DNA of 64,000 bases. It comes from Paracorniculantispora psalliotae. Its lineage: Eukaryota > Ascomycota > Sordariomycetes > Hypocreales > Cordycipitaceae. The DNA is taken from NCBI GenBank assembly GCA_002796755.1, contig PHFE01000110.1, forward strand, positions 579 through 64,578. Reading direction: 5' to 3'. Made by a program: the position numbers and the translations under genes. The first letter of the stretch is position 1. The number at the start of each line of letters is the position of its first letter. Under the pieces are notes generated by a model that was given only the letters and a program-made list of their open reading frames with translations, was not told where the DNA came from and did not search any database. Positions 9,840 through 22,482 of this stretch are shown here, in pieces.

Positions 9840-12050
9840 TCAACCACTACCCGGGAGAAGAAGCACTCCTGGTCGAGAACACTCAAGCGGATCAAAGCAG
9901 ATACCCTTACCGCAGCAGCTTCCGATCAAACAGAGGTGGCCAGCGTAACCAGCATTGGTGCAATCGGCGTCGACTTCGCACGAGCTGACAAAGTTGTCGC
10001 ACTGTCGGTATCTAAACGCCACTGACTGCTGGCTCGCTGTCTTTCCGCAGACGCAGCTGGTACCCGGCACCAATGCCTCAGGAGGATACGCGCAAGTACC
10101 ATTACTGGGGTTCGTCACTGCGACGCCAGAATTGGGACAGCATGCAATTTTGGCGGGATCTTGAATCTGTGCGCCGAGAGGGGCCGTTCCCGGGGCCGGA
10201 ATGTCCTTGAAGGAAGCGAGCATGGGAATGTTGCTGCTGCCCGCGCTCAAGCTCAGGATAGCCGGCATGCTGGAGCTGTTGAGGCTCATGCACGCATCGG
10301 CAGAAAAGCTGCGGAAGGTGTTGTACGTGTCCAAGTACTGCTTCAGGTTGCTGCCACGGCCTGGGTTGAGGCCTCTGGTCTTGGACAGCGTGCTCTTGAG
10401 CGTCTCCCACAGCTGCAGGTAGTACATGACGGTGTCGTCGGCCTTGTAGAACAGGCCCGTGCTGTTGCCGACCTGCCGGTAGAGCTCTTGCTGGAGCGAG
10501 GTGGAGTTGAAGATGTCCTGAGCGGATTCATCTAGAAGGGTGACCACGCTGGATACGTCGGCGCACCCTCCGTTGAACGGATCGTAGAGCAAGAATTCAA
10601 TGACGTCTCTCTGTAGCGACGACACGCACCGCTGGACAGTAGAGCCAGAGCTCTTCCATGGGCAGTTGAAGGTCCACGTTCCATTACCATCGGTAGCACC
10701 AACCGAGACGCACTGCTGGCCGTCCAGGCGGAGCTCCGGATACTGGCGCACCATGCTCCCGACCGGGTTGCTGCACTGGTCGCGCAGGAAGAGCGTCTGC
10801 AGAAAGCTCTGCTCGTTGACCACGAGCGCCTTGTGGCCCAGCGAGCACGTCTCGTGCGACTGCTGCGCGAGCTGCGCGTACATGTTGTCGATGAGGTACG
10901 ACACGGTCAAGTTGCAGTCGCCCGTCACAAAGTGGATGCCTGTCATGTCAATCCGCAGCGAATTATTCTTGGAATCGAAAATGGTCACGGCGGACGCGTC
11001 GGCAACGTCAATTAGGTGTGAGCCCTTGGCCGCGTCGCGGACGGACAGGTAGAGCGGCGAGATGCCGTCGGCATCAAAGTTGATGGAGCCTACAAAGGGG
11101 AATGCGAGCGATTGGTTGCGCTGCCGAATTTCTTCGTTTTGCAGCGTCGCGACATGCGAGACGCCATCCGCGGGGACGGGGAGATAGTGGCAGGACTGGA
11201 AATCAGGCGCTGGCCCGCGCAGGACACCCGTAAAATTGGCAGCCGGGAACGGAGTTGGGATCACAGGCACGCTTGTGGTTGTGGTTGTGGTTGCAGATGT
11301 CGTAGATGTAGTGAATGATGTGGTATTCGACAGCGTGGTGGATGTAATATTCAACATCTCGGTGGAAGTGAAGTTACCAGGGATGATAGTGACCGAGATG
11401 ATGCCGGTTGGAGTCGTGGTCGGTGCAGGTATAATCGTGATGGTGACGTTGTCCGTAGGGATCGTAGAGATGGGTGTCGTGGGCGTGAGAAGCGTGGTAG
11501 GCGTGAGCAGTGTCGTATTTACAGAGCTCCATGGCGGACCAGGCAGCTGAGTCTGGGTTGGCAGACTATCCGGCGCCGGGAACGAGGTTGAATTCAGCGT
11601 GGTAGTGCTGTCGGATGATCTAATTATCGAAATGTCAGCGTTTGTGCAATCTGGGAGACGTCAAGGGCAGACCTACGACGTTGTGTAAGTGGCAGTAGCA
11701 CTAGTCGTCGGAACCGACGTGGCCACTGAGGTTGTGGTATCGTGATGGCATGACTCGTAGATGCAAGAGCACTGGTAAATTATTTGTTAGCAATATTCTC
11801 TCAAAAGCAATGGACCTAGTTTTGGTCATACGTAGGAAGACAATTTGCCAGCATCGTAGGTCAGATACTGCACAGGCGTTTCGATGGCGGTATAGCACTC
11901 GGGGTCAAGCAGCATGGTACAGAATCCTTCTCCGTCTTTCTTCAAAGACTTGTAGAGATCATCCCGTCGACAGTCATCATACTCATTCACAGCCGGAAGT
12001 GCGATGACACCCACCACGACAGCGAGCAGAGAGAGGAGTTGGCACCGCAT
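9840..12050 (-). CDS. Secreted Thr/Ser-rich, Cys-rich protein of unknown function
   Basis: I do not recognise a family. Exons on the minus strand: 12050-11832, 11771-11677, 11619-9840, giving 697 residues. Residues 1-17 (MRCQLLSLLAVVVGVIA) form a clear signal peptide. A short Cys-containing module follows (DDCRRDD, GFCTMLLDPECY, CSCIYESCHHD). Residues about 85-200 are a Thr/Ser/Pro-rich, probably O-glycosylated stalk. A large domain follows with many N-glycosylation sequons, and the C-terminus has closely spaced cysteines (ACCPNSG, CVCGK, CEVDADC, CLIGSCCGKGICF). No GPI-anchor hydrophobic tail is evident. The layout suggests an extracellular or wall-associated protein. Intron joins restore Cys- and Thr-rich reading, so the model is credible; the function is unknown. 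Confidence 0.8.
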
Positions 12051-12707
12051 AGTTGTCAAGTTGTTCTTCACGCAGCCTTGATGCCTCCTCTTCTTTCTTT
12101 TCCTGTTCTTCAACGAACAGCCGCCATCCATTTATACCCAAAGCCGTTGACAAGGCCAGCTGAAAAGGCAGTCGGCTTGCCTCATGAGTCCTAGCACGGC
12201 GCGGCTTGAGCCTCTCGCGAAGAGAGTCGCACAACCGAGGGGCCAAGGGTCCCGTCAAACTTTGAAAGGCCAGGGGAAGAGAGGGACACGGAAGACTCGG
12301 CCATTGGCAGCTCGTGTGCACCGCATCTGTCTCTGCCAGAAACAGTAGTCCGCGCCGCGTTGGGGGATGCATGGACTTTGTCTTACATGGAGACACGGCG
12401 TTTGCCATGACGCGGCGTTCTACATGAAGAGAAAATTTCTCGTATTGACAGAAAACGGGCAGCAAGCGACAAACAAAATCCTTGTCAAAAAAATAGCTCT
12501 TGCACAAAAAATCATGATGATACCAAATTGCACGTAATTCTATATATACAAGCTTCTATGCCAAAAAGAAAAAAAGACCAAAAATTAAGCTTGTCTCTCT
12601 GTGCTCATCTACTCTCATTAAAAAATTGGTATTCGTCGTAAACGTCAACATATGTACAAAACTATTAAAAAGAAGCGACGCCTAATAAAAACGCCAGCCT
12701 TGGTTCA
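12051..12707. other. Intergenic: SMC4 3' region and promoter of secreted gene
   Basis: Same-strand spacer. AT-rich sequence at 12480-12700 fits the SMC4 3' end. 12051-12480 is more GC-rich and presumably regulatory for the secreted gene. The minus-strand open frames in it are low in complexity and overlap the TATA region. Confidence 0.45.
12131..12136 (-). promoter_or_regulatory. TATA box of the Thr-rich secreted gene
   Basis: TATAAA on the minus strand, about 80 bp upstream of ATG 12050, a plausible distance for a short leader. Confidence 0.5.
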
Positions 12708-15700
12708 TCATCTCAGCGCCAGTGTCGTCGTGTGGCCGCCCATGGCTTGTCGGGGCTGCGGTTGGGGGCGGGCGATGAAGTCCTGGTTCTCGATTGTCAC
12801 ACTCTTGGTCATGTGGTTGACCTTGTACACGCCCACTAGACGAGCAGCAAGCTCAAACATGTTGTTTCGGAGTGAGATGACAATGAACTGGGCATTCTTG
12901 GTGCGCTCCTTAATATAGTTTGCAACGATGGAAACCTGCGGAAAGGGGAAGTCAGCGCCGAGGGATCGGGATAAAGAGGGTAATTATTGGCGAGCCACCA
13001 TCCGTCTCCCGAGGGATGGGGGCTCGAATAAGGCAAACTTACGTTTCTGAAGTCGAGAGCGGCGTCGATTTCGTCCATGACGTAGAGTGGTGTAGGCTTG
13101 TAGTGGTGCAGAGCAAACACCAGAGCAAGGGAGCTCAGCGTCTTCTCACCACCGGAAAGGTTACCGATGTTCTTCCAGCTCTTCTTGGGGGGCATGACAC
13201 TGAAGAGAATGCCTTCGCTGAAGGGGTCCAAGCTGTCGACAAGCTCCAACTCAGCGTTACCACCCATTGTGATCATCTGGTACATCTCCTTGAGGCGCAG
13301 AGAGATGGCACTGAAACCGGCCATGAAGCCCTCCAAGCGCATTCGTCGAAGCTCGTCACAGCGCTTCTTGGCAGAGTCACGCTGATCCAGAGCCGACTGA
13401 AGGTCGGAGGATCTGGCGGCGTGTTCCTCGACTCGGCGACGGTATTCGGCAAGAACGCCGAGGTCAACAGCGACATTCTGAGTCTTCTCCTCCAGAGCTG
13501 CGATTTCACCCTTGAGGGTCTCCTTGCTCATTTCAGCTAGCTCATCCGGAGTGTATTGGGGCAGCTCCTGGGGCTGGTGCATAGAGCGTTCTTGCTCTTC
13601 GGCTTGAGCTTCCTCAGCCTCACCCATGCTCACGTCACCCTTCTCTTCTTGCTCAGAGTCGCCCATCTCAACATCTTCGCCCTCAACTTGAGACTTGTCT
13701 CCTCGGGTCTCAGGTGCAGGTGTGACACGCGTCTTTGAAGATTCGCCGATGAGATCGTTGATGTCTTGGAGAACCAACTTGGAGAGCTTGTCATCCCAGT
13801 AACGCAGCCGTTTCTGGTTCTCCACAAGAGCTTTCTGATTCTCTTCCAGTTTGTTGCGCATCTCAATCTCGACGGCGCGCGTTTCGTTAAGCTCGGAAGT
13901 CTTGACATCCAAGTCTTCCTTCATCTCCTGCAGCTGAGCCTTTCTGGTGGCGAGAGCTGCCTTAGCCTCTTCCACGCTCTCGCGAAGCTCGTCGGCCTTG
14001 GTGCCTTGGTTGCTGATATCGCCATCGAGCTTTTCAAGCTCTGCAACCGCAGCGTCGCGTTCCTTGGCAGCCTTTGCCATGTCCTTTTCGAGCTTGACCT
14101 TTTGCTTTTCGGCCTTGGCTTTACGTACCTCAGCGAAAGAGATCTCCTCGTTGTGCGAGGAAATTTGATCCTTGAGACCGTCAACGAGAGCACGCTGCAT
14201 GCGCAGCTTCTCACCACCAACTTCCATGATCTTGTCTTGCAGGGCCCTGATCTCCTCCTCAACGCTGGAAGTCTCATCGCGTAGCTTCTCGATTCCAGAA
14301 GTGAGGGAGACAATTTCCTTCTGCAGCTCCTTGATTCTGGAAGCATCGGTTGCGGATGGCTGATACTCCTTGCTGACGGACTTGACATGGCGCTGAAGAT
14401 CGGCAATATTGCGGGTGGCGCTTTCCACTTCCAGTCCAATCTTCTGGATCTTGGTCTCCAGAGCGGGGATTTCGTCGTTGATTTCCTTCATGCGGTTCTC
14501 GCACTCACGCTGGTAATCCTGGAATTCCTGAAACTTTGCCTCCCAGGTATCTCTGTCCTGTTCGAGCTTGGCGACTTGCTCTTTCGTGACATCGCTGCTG
14601 AGTTTCGATGACATGAGGCCTTTCTTGACAGTTGTGCCACCACCGGACATGGTACCAGACTTGTCGATCAATTCACCAGCAAGAGTAACGACTCGCCAGC
14701 GCTTAGCGCCATATGCAATCCGATTGGCCTGGGCTAAATCAACCGCTACAAGCGTATCTTGCATGGCGTGGTAGAACGCGGGAAGGAAGCGTTCGTGCTG
14801 GGGCTTGACAAGATCAAATAGACGAGGAGCGTTCTCTGGTGTTTGAATGGGGGCTAGACTGCGGTCCCTGAGTTTGTCCAGGCAGATGAAGTTGCCTCGG
14901 CCAAGGTTGTTCTTGCGCAGATACTCAATACACTGCTGGCCTGATTCAACTGTTTCCGTCACGAAATTGTCGAGCGCGCCGCAAGCAGTCGAGACTGCAA
15001 CGTCGTACTTTTCGTCCATGGTGCCGAGGTTGCCAAGGCGGCCGTGGAATCCCTCGATACGGCCCGATTCGCGCATGCGCATGAGGGCAGCCAGGACGTT
15101 GCCTCTTGTTTGAGTGCTTGCCAGGCTCGAGCGGGCCTCGTCGGCTTTCTGTCTTGTGCTGGAGATTTTGGCTCTCATCTTGGGCTCTTGTTCAGAAAGA
15201 ATGTCGATTTCGGACTGCATCTTCTCGGCTTCTTTGGCAAGCTTCGACTTTTGAGCTTCGCAAACTTTCAGTTCTTTGGCCTTTTCCACTTTGGTCGTTT
15301 CGATGGTCTTGATCTTGGTCTCCAATTCCTCGAGGGCAACGGCACCAGCATTCTCCTTGTCTTGCAGGATAGTCAGCTCACTTTCGGCGACGGCAATGGC
15401 TGACTGCTTCTCGTTGATCTTCTCCAGCCAGGGCTCCAGAGCCTTTTGCTTGACTGCGATTTGATCGGAGAACTTCTGCGTCTTGCCTTGGAGGCCCTCT
15501 CGAATCTTAATCAACTGGGCCTCCTCGGCCTCGATTTGGCTCTCAAGATCGGCGACATCCTTGGTGCTCTTTTCCATAGTCTTGGCACTCTCTGTAATCG
15601 TCTCATCGGCAGTTGTAGAGTCCTTCTCAGCGTTGGTGATTGTGCGCTCAAACTTCTTACGTTTGTCTTCAAGGAACTTCTTCTTCTCGTCGAACTTGAC

Positions 15701-17368
15701 GCGCTCTTGATCGAACTGCGCCATCTCCTTGACAAGAGCTTGTGTTTCCTTGTCTTGCGCATCAACCTCCTTGCTGCCTTGCTTATACTGTTTCTGGAGA
15801 TCCTTGATGAGGGTTTCGCTGCCCTGGTGTCTTTCAAGCTCGTCATCGAGCTGAGCTTGCATTTGGTTGATGGCCTCTTCCGTAACCATAATGTTCTCGT
15901 TGCACTCGTGCAGGAAGAGCTGGTAGAGTGCAGATTGCTTGATTGTGAGCTCATTCTCGTCGCGAATAAACGCCAGGGCGACATCTTTCTTGCCCTCGAG
16001 ACTGCTCTTCTCTTTCTCCACGTGTTGCACACGACTGCTCTTCTCCACACATATATCGTTGAGTGACTCGACTTCGGTCGCGGATTCTTCGATGGGAGTC
16101 TTGTATTTAGAGGTGCCAATGATGTCTTCGAGATATTCAAGCAAGCCATCTTCGTGCTCGTTCGCGGCCTTGGGCTTCATCTGGGCAATCGACTCGACTT
16201 CACCCTGGAGAATCAGGAAACGCTTGTGGTCCAGATCGACGCCCTTGTCCTTCAAGAGAGTGGTGACAGTCGTAAAATCGGAGGTCTTGCTGTTGATGTA
16301 GTATTTGCTCGAGTTGTTTTTGAAAGCCTTGCGAGAGATGATTAATTCGGAGTCTGGAATTACAACATGGCCACCGCCAGGCTATACAGTGTTAGTGAGA
16401 TAATTGCGTGAATAGAAGGCAGTGGTACGAACCTGGTCCATAACCTCTTGAAAGTGGACAGCGACCTCGCAGTGATCGAGATCGGGATATTGGGCCGAGT
16501 TGTGGATAAGGGCAGAGATTTTGCCTTGTCGCATCTTACTGGCGCGGAAACCAAAGACGAAAAGCAGCGAATCAATAACATTCGACTTGCCGGATCCGTT
16601 GGGGCCGACAACCGAGGAGAAGGTAGCGTGAAAGGGGCCAACTTCTTGTCGTCCGGCGTAACTCTTGAAGTTTGTGAGCATGAGGTATGTGATGACGATG
16701 CGCGACTTTGGTATTGTATCTTCGACCATGGGGATGGCCATGGTGCGCTGCTTGACTACAATGTCGAGTGGCTTGTCAAGGAAAGTGTCCATAGATCTCA
16801 TCGGCTTGACAGACTGCGTGACATCGGGCAGGCGGGTGTTCATGCCAGTAATATCGCCGAGCGGCGTGGCGTTGGGAGCGCCAACCTGTGGCGACAGCGG
16901 CTTGCTGCTCGGAGTCTGGGGCGTGAGCTTGGGCACCTCAGTTACGGATGTGCGCGGTGTTGCGCTTCGGCGGGACCGCTTCGGCGACTCTGGAGGCGCT
17001 GGTTCGGTCTTGACTGGGTCGCTGGCCTCCTCAACAGGTGCGTTCTCATCCTGTTCGGGTTCATCCTCGGGTACAGGTGTCTCTTCGGGCTCCGGGGTCG
17101 GTGAGGGCTCGGCCTTTGCCTTCTGGACAGGCGCCGACGTCTTGCGTGTAGTCCTTGTCGTCTTGGGCTTGGCAGCTGTGGTAGGGGCCATCGAGGCACG
17201 ACCGCTTCGCGTCTTGCGCGGCGGGAGCTGGGAAATATCTTGGTCGAGCTCATCGGGCTCGTCGTCCTGGGTCTTGCTGCTGATGCCCGACACCTCATCG
17301 TCGGAGTCGACGACGGCCTTGCGGCGTGTGGCAACGCGTCGGGACGACCGTGTTGGCGCGGCCGACAT
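12708..17368 (-). CDS. SMC4: Condensin subunit SMC4
   Basis: ATPase subunit of condensin that pairs with SMC2 to compact mitotic chromosomes. Exons on the minus strand: 17368-16433, 16381-13043, 12935-12708, giving 1,500 residues. An N-terminal disordered region of about 200 residues (Thr/Pro/Glu-rich, with RRVATRRKAVVDSDDE) precedes the ATPase head. Walker A GPNGSGKS is at residues 255-262. Coiled coils flank the hinge at about residues 750-930 (GFHGRLGNLGTMDEKYDVAV, LGRGNFICLDKL). The signature LSGGEK is at about 1387 and Walker B/D-loop VMDEIDAALD follows; the D-loop sits at an intron. The rest is the C-terminal head. An acidic run with EDVEMGDSEQEEK and repeated Glu/Ala interrupts the C-terminal coiled coil near residue 1200. 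ATG 17368 has a good context (CACC before ATG); an earlier in-frame ATG at 17431 is possible. Confidence 0.95.
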
Positions 17369-18128
17369 GGTGAATTCGGGGACGACAGGCGCGCAGCTTC
17401 CGTCGGTCGGGTATGGAGGTGAAATGGACAAAAATGAAAAATAGAAAACAGAATATTCTTGGTCGTAGCCCCTTCTGCAAAAGGCAGTCTGTTGTGGTTA
17501 GTGATGAAGTCTGTAGTGGTCACCCCGCGCGTGTTGTGCCTGGACCAGATTAAGTGGTCTTTTGTTTGGAATTGCCCAAAATGGGGGTTTGTAAACAATG
17601 GCTCCGGCGCGACCACTCACAAGCCTGCACCAGAAGCGAGTGGGCCAGCTACAGCGCTCAGATCGTAGAGTTTTGTCAACTTGTCTAATGTGCAGAGAAA
17701 GGGAGTCTATTAGGGATTCTTTTCTTTGTTTCTTCTATTTTAAAAGAGTTCTGTAGAGATCGAATCGCTGCATCTCCGTTAACAACGGCTCCGTGTAGCA
17801 TAGCACAACACCGCACTCAACATGAGGTCTCTCAGGATTTGTACTCATACCGCCATAACTGCCAAAGCAATATAAAGTAGCAGAAATAAACCCAACGGAT
17901 TCTACTGTATATTCAAGTACTTAAATAAATCAATATTTCCGACCGTGCATCGCCAGCTTCCGCGATATCGTGCAGCGTCTTAGTGGGGCTTCTCACATCG
18001 AGACTTGGTTGCTACACGTGATTTTGATCGCCGAAAGCTCGAGCTTCGCAGACCTCTCTTTGCCCAAAACAGCACTCTTGTAGAGCTTTGGATTCTTTTG
18101 TTGCACGTTACTGCGCATTTTCGCCATC
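17369..18128. promoter_or_regulatory. Divergent promoter of SMC4 and the ELYS-like gene
   Basis: 760 bp separating two genes transcribed apart. An AT-rich patch lies at 17720-17950. Both neighbours are chromatin or nuclear-envelope genes, so co-expression is possible but not shown. No specific site was identified. Confidence 0.45.
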
Positions 18129-19162
18129 ATGTTGGACTACAATCAATTCCAGCAGGTCTTTCCTGCCAACCTGCAGAATCCCTACGACCGCAAGCTCCAG
18201 CAGGACATTGACGCCCATCGCAAAACATTGTCGGGCGTCCTGTTCATTGATCGAGTCTTGCGCGCTCTTGGCATCGCAAAGGGTTTGTTCGACTTCTGAC
18301 GGCGCAGGGGGTCCCATAATACTAACATCCCACTTTACAGCCAAGGTTTATCCGCCCAAGACGGACAATGCGCTCAAGCAATTCCACCAGAGCGTCTGCG
18401 ACGCCGCCATGTCGACGCACCACAAACTGTCGCTCTTCTACTATGTGCTGCTTGATTTCGACGGCACCAATGGCCCCCCGTATTCCTCGCAGGAGTTTGT
18501 CGCCGCTTCTGGTATTCCTGCCAACTACCAGCTCTTTATGCAGGGTCTATGGTATATGGACCACTTGGAATTCTCGGTTCGTTGTCCTCTCTGCTCGACT
18601 CTTCTACGCAACTGACGTTGATTCACTTTAGAGCGCGCTCGAATACGTTTCGCATCCCTCCCTCGGCCCCGACTTCTCCGACGACATTATCATTGCCCTG
18701 GTCCAGCACGCCCCCAACGAAGACTACACTCTCCCGCTTGCATACTTCACCTCGGTGCGACCTATCCTCAAGTCGTCAACCGCCGTCGAGCTGCTCTTCG
18801 ACGCCATGTCGAAAACCAACGTGACCGAGGCGTTGCTGCACTCGCGCACGTTTCCCGAGCACGCGCGCGAGCAGCTCTTCCAGAGACTCATTGCCTCGGT
18901 GTTGGACGGAAGCAAGGGCGACGAGATTACAAGCCAGGCAAGCGACCTCGTATTCCTACCTTTTGATGCCGCTGAGGATGCCTGGTTCGAGGATTTCCTA
19001 TCCAACGGCGAAGGTCGCACACTGAAGCGAGCAAAAGACATGCTACTTGTGCGCCGCATCGCGTGCGACAGATTTGAGGAGCTGACCAAGTATAAAGCCA
19101 ACAACCAGTGGGCGGCTGTCCTGGAAGGAATCAAGAGCGGTGTGGAGGGACATTTGGAATAA
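18129..19162 (+). CDS. ELYS-like nuclear pore assembly protein
   Basis: Probable fungal ELYS-like protein, a nuclear-pore-associated helical protein related to the central part of metazoan ELYS and to fission-yeast Ely5. Exons: 18129-18282, 18341-18576, 18632-19162, giving 306 residues, close to the compact fungal form. The sequence begins MLDYNQFQQVFP and is helical throughout. It has the family-like FIDRVLRALGI, HHKLSLFYYVLLDFD, and a C-terminal EDAWFEDFL / LKRAKDMLLVRRI pattern. There is no AT-hook or beta-propeller, as expected for the short fungal form. The family assignment is by recognition and is moderately firm. The three-exon model is well supported, since each intron removes a frame break and has a clear branch point. 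Confidence 0.78.
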
Positions 19163-19648
19163 TTCATGTATCGAGTATATACAGACCGTCACATAATTTT
19201 AGGCATAGCGTTGGCGTTGAAAATGGAATTTTTCGGTAATGAAAGCGACACTTACATGCTGAGTTACCCTGCACTGAGCTCATGGTCTGTACGTACGAGA
19301 TGTTTGCATCTTTCCAGCGTGTGTAGTGTCCATCTGCGAGGTGGATACTGCCGATAAATCATTTTGATTTTGATTTTGGGCCCTTTTTTAGCAGGGAGCG
19401 CTTAGCTAGGTTGCTCGTAGAGTTGTAATTACCAACCATACGGTTCGAATCTCATGATGTTTGGATGTGGGCCAAGCACTTTACAAACACGAGTTACAGC
19501 TACACGATAACACTGAGTGGTAATATAATATTTGCTGGCATACTGAAATATCATAAAAGCAAAAAGGAAGTAATTTTCGACATAATTAATATACAGTTTC
19601 TGGCGCGTTGCCAGTCTCCTCTAGCTGGCGTGTCGTGTGCAGTGTTGA
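19163..19648. other. Convergent 3' spacer
   Basis: Between the ELYS-like gene (+) and the Zn2Cys6 gene (-). AT-rich. A GGTTCGAATCT word at 19442 looks like a tRNA B box, but no cloverleaf can be folded around it. Confidence 0.45.
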
Positions 19649-21672
19649 TTACAGGGTCCAGTCGCTCGCGCCCCCACCACCTTCGCCGCCAAACGAATCC
19701 CACGGTATCCTGTCCGAGTCCTGCCATTCAACCCCTCCCGTTGCCCACAAGCTGTGCAGCATCGGCAGCGCATCCGGCATATCGGGATCAGTCGAGATCG
19801 CGGGCGCATCGCCCAGCTCCATGTCCCACTGCGCAATCGCCTCACCGCCGCTTCCGCCCATGACGGGACAGCCCGCGCTCCGGTTTGGCTGAGCCGCAGC
19901 TTCGGCAGCTTCCATGACCGAGCTCTTCCGTCGGATGTATTTAGCATGGAGAACGCCCAGCACGACGCGATTCGCTACTAATATACCACTCGAGTCGGCA
20001 CTGGCCTCGGGAAGACGCGACACTTTGGCAAGGAACGGCTCGAGACCAATCTCCTCGCGCGCCGAGAGCCAGTCGAAGCTCGGAGAGAGAGTCACCGGAA
20101 ATGACAGCCGGAAAGCCAACGTCAGGACGATTATAAGGCGAGTCCAGTCATTGACGGTGAATGCGAGTATGCAGCTGTCGTTAAGCTCGCCTACTAAGTC
20201 TAAGAATTCTCGGAGCTTCTTCAGCGAGCTGTTCATTCTGGATATCGGAGGGGCGAAGCGCGTCTTTTTTGCAGACAGTGCCGTTTTTGCGACCGGGAAG
20301 GCGAGTAAATTCCCGATATCGAGATATATTTCGAGATATAACATTTGCATGCGAACCGAAGCATCGTCCAGGACACCTGGAAACCGAACAGACAGACTGT
20401 CCCGCGTTTGCTGATACTGCTGCGTGAGACCAACTAGGACCAGCTGGCTGTTTCGCACCTCCATGCTGTCCCTGCCACTGAACGCCCCAGACGCATCGGC
20501 TGCGAGGCTAGACACGCGCGTCAAGGTGGCCAGTTTACGATCGTCGTCGTTTTCGGCATACTGCTCCAGGATATCGATTGCTGCGGCGGACCACGACGGC
20601 TGCTCCGTTCTCACGCACCGGTCGCCTTTCCACACGACAATGTATGTGGAGACGAGATATACGTAGGCAAGGTAGACTCGAATCTTGTCCAGGTCGTCGA
20701 CCCGGACGCCCTGCTCCCAAGGCGGAGCAGAGAGGAAATCATCGTCCAAATTCAGGTCATGGACAAGGTCTGAGGCCATGCGCATGCATCGCGCCAGCTG
20801 CGAGGTTTTCGGCTTGAGATGGAACGGATACCATGCGCAGTAAATGAGCAAGCCACGAAGTAGCTCCAAACCGCCATCTCCTCCGGAGACATATTTTAGG
20901 CCGAGAATTTTCAAGAACTCGTCATCGTAGAGAGAATGCTTTTGGACTGAGCCGGACCCCGATGTCACAGTCAATATGGCGAGCAGAACAAAGGGCTGCG
21001 TAGAAGCAAGCTGGGGAATGGTGCAGTCATGAGGGAGTCTTGTGAATGGCAGATTCCCCAGCATGTTGCTAAATGTCCCGAGGAGCTCCTGCGCCGAAGC
21101 TGTGTTGAACTGCGGCCGACGCCATATGTCTGCCGCAGCTCGAGATGTGCTGGAAGCAGCAGACGGGCTGGCGGCTGATTGGCTAAGAGCGGGCGTTTCC
21201 TCAGAAGCACCGTCATCATCAAGCGCAGTCGCAAATGCCTGCCTGTGAATGTCTCGCAAAGTTTCGTACTCGTCGTCTATGTGTGGTCTGGCGGGCACAA
21301 AGGTTTCAATGGTAAAAGTGGTAGGCTGATCAGAAACCTGCGGCCTAAATTCAGCTTCTACCAGCCTACCGAAAATTTTAGCAAAAGTCACCTTTAATTC
21401 CTGGCTCTATTAAAAGTCACGTACGTGGACGCCGGGCGAGACCTGCGCGGCCGAGCTTTTGTTCGAGAAATGCATTCTCTCCTCGAAACGAAACACCTGC
21501 GGGCCTGTTAGCAAGGATTGTTCAAATGAGGGAGCTTAACAAACTCATCTTACTTTTGGCAAACACCTGGCTGCTCGCTTGGCTCGCATTTGGATTTGGC
21601 GGCGCGACAATGTTCGCATGCTGTCGCGTTCCGCTTTCCGGAGCGGCTGGGCGAGTCTGCGCTTCGATCCAT
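19649..21672 (-). CDS. Zn2Cys6 transcription factor
   Basis: Fungal binuclear zinc-cluster regulator, 635 residues. Exons on the minus strand: 21672-21554, 21496-21425, 21365-19649. The zinc cluster is split by intron 1: CEHCRAAKSKC and the fourth Cys are in exon 1, and QKCFVSRREC is in exon 2. Joined, they give the exact spacing C-X2-C-X6-C-X8-C-X2-C-X6-C at residues 19-46. A basic linker rich in Arg/Pro/Ser follows. The remaining part is a helical fungal transcription-factor middle-homology region (for example TRLPHDCTIPQL, LLRGLLIYCAWYPFHLKP). The C-terminus is Gly-rich and acidic. The second intron (59 bp) has a slightly uncertain acceptor; 21365 keeps the frame. It is transcribed away from the MFS pump at 22483 and may control it. 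Confidence 0.88.
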
Positions 21673-22482
21673 GTTCAATGTCCGCTGTGGCGCATCGCGG
21701 TGCCCGCCTCATTGATGTAGCTGCAGTCACTCCACAACAGTTATGTACTAGCGGGAATATGGATCGCTTCCCATATCATTAATCCTGTGTTGAAGGAAAG
21801 TGGCTTTTTTTCACAGCCTGCTGTGGGGGACGTGACGCTATTTGTGCCCGCTCATCCATTTTGCTTTCCTGTCTATATCCGGCGCCGACACGGATATCTA
21901 CACCCAACACAACATCTTGCGCGATGCCATCACCGACCGTTCCGTACAGAATAAAATAAAATCTGATTATTCGACAGCCTGCCCAGGTTTCACTGCTTTT
22001 ATTTGTTTTTCCTGCTAGCTCGAGCTTCAGGCTCCAGGGCACCTCGCGCTGCAGCAACCAGGCCTGCTAGCACGAGCGCTAACTTTCATTAGAGGCTTCG
22101 CAATTGGATGTGAAGCGGCGTATGCGTGCTACGCAACGGATATTTAATCTCTTTGTAGCTAGACTTGAACTGCGATGCATCCAAATTACGGGCAAGGCCA
22201 CGGCTGTGAGCGAATCCGACCCAGCCACGGATCTAGCTCCAACGCACCATGGTTGCCCACCCCCTCATCAGAATGTAGTTTGTTTGTTGGGCGACCTATT
22301 CTGCTCTTCTCTGCCTGTTTACTTTATTTAACTTTAACAATACCATCTATAGGTTCGACCACTTGCTAATTGCCGCCGTGACGTGTGCTGTGATTAAAGG
22401 AACGAGCACAACTCATCCCGGCATTGGTTCTTCAAGCTCGGCGCGCCTATCATAGCGGAGCATCTTGAAGCACCCGGGAGCA
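21673..22482. promoter_or_regulatory. Divergent promoter of the Zn2Cys6 regulator and MFS pump
   Basis: 810 bp shared upstream region. No strong CGG inverted pair was identified by eye. It is the natural place to look for binding by the adjacent regulator. No further gene is seen. Confidence 0.45.

Noticed and set aside
15446..16066. 206-codon plus-strand frame inside SMC4 (and similar ones at 12920-13540 and 13766-14284)
   Set aside because: Leu-rich antisense of SMC4 coiled-coil codons; no independent motif.
19385..19460. tRNA-like words (TAGCTAGGTTGC and GGTTCGAATCT)
   Set aside because: A-box and B-box-like words occur, but acceptor and T stems do not pair; no cloverleaf.
21425..21500. 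Suspected frameshift in the Zn2Cys6 cluster
   Set aside because: On rereading the bases, using the CAG acceptor just before 21496 gives the complete six-cysteine pattern in frame, so no break exists.
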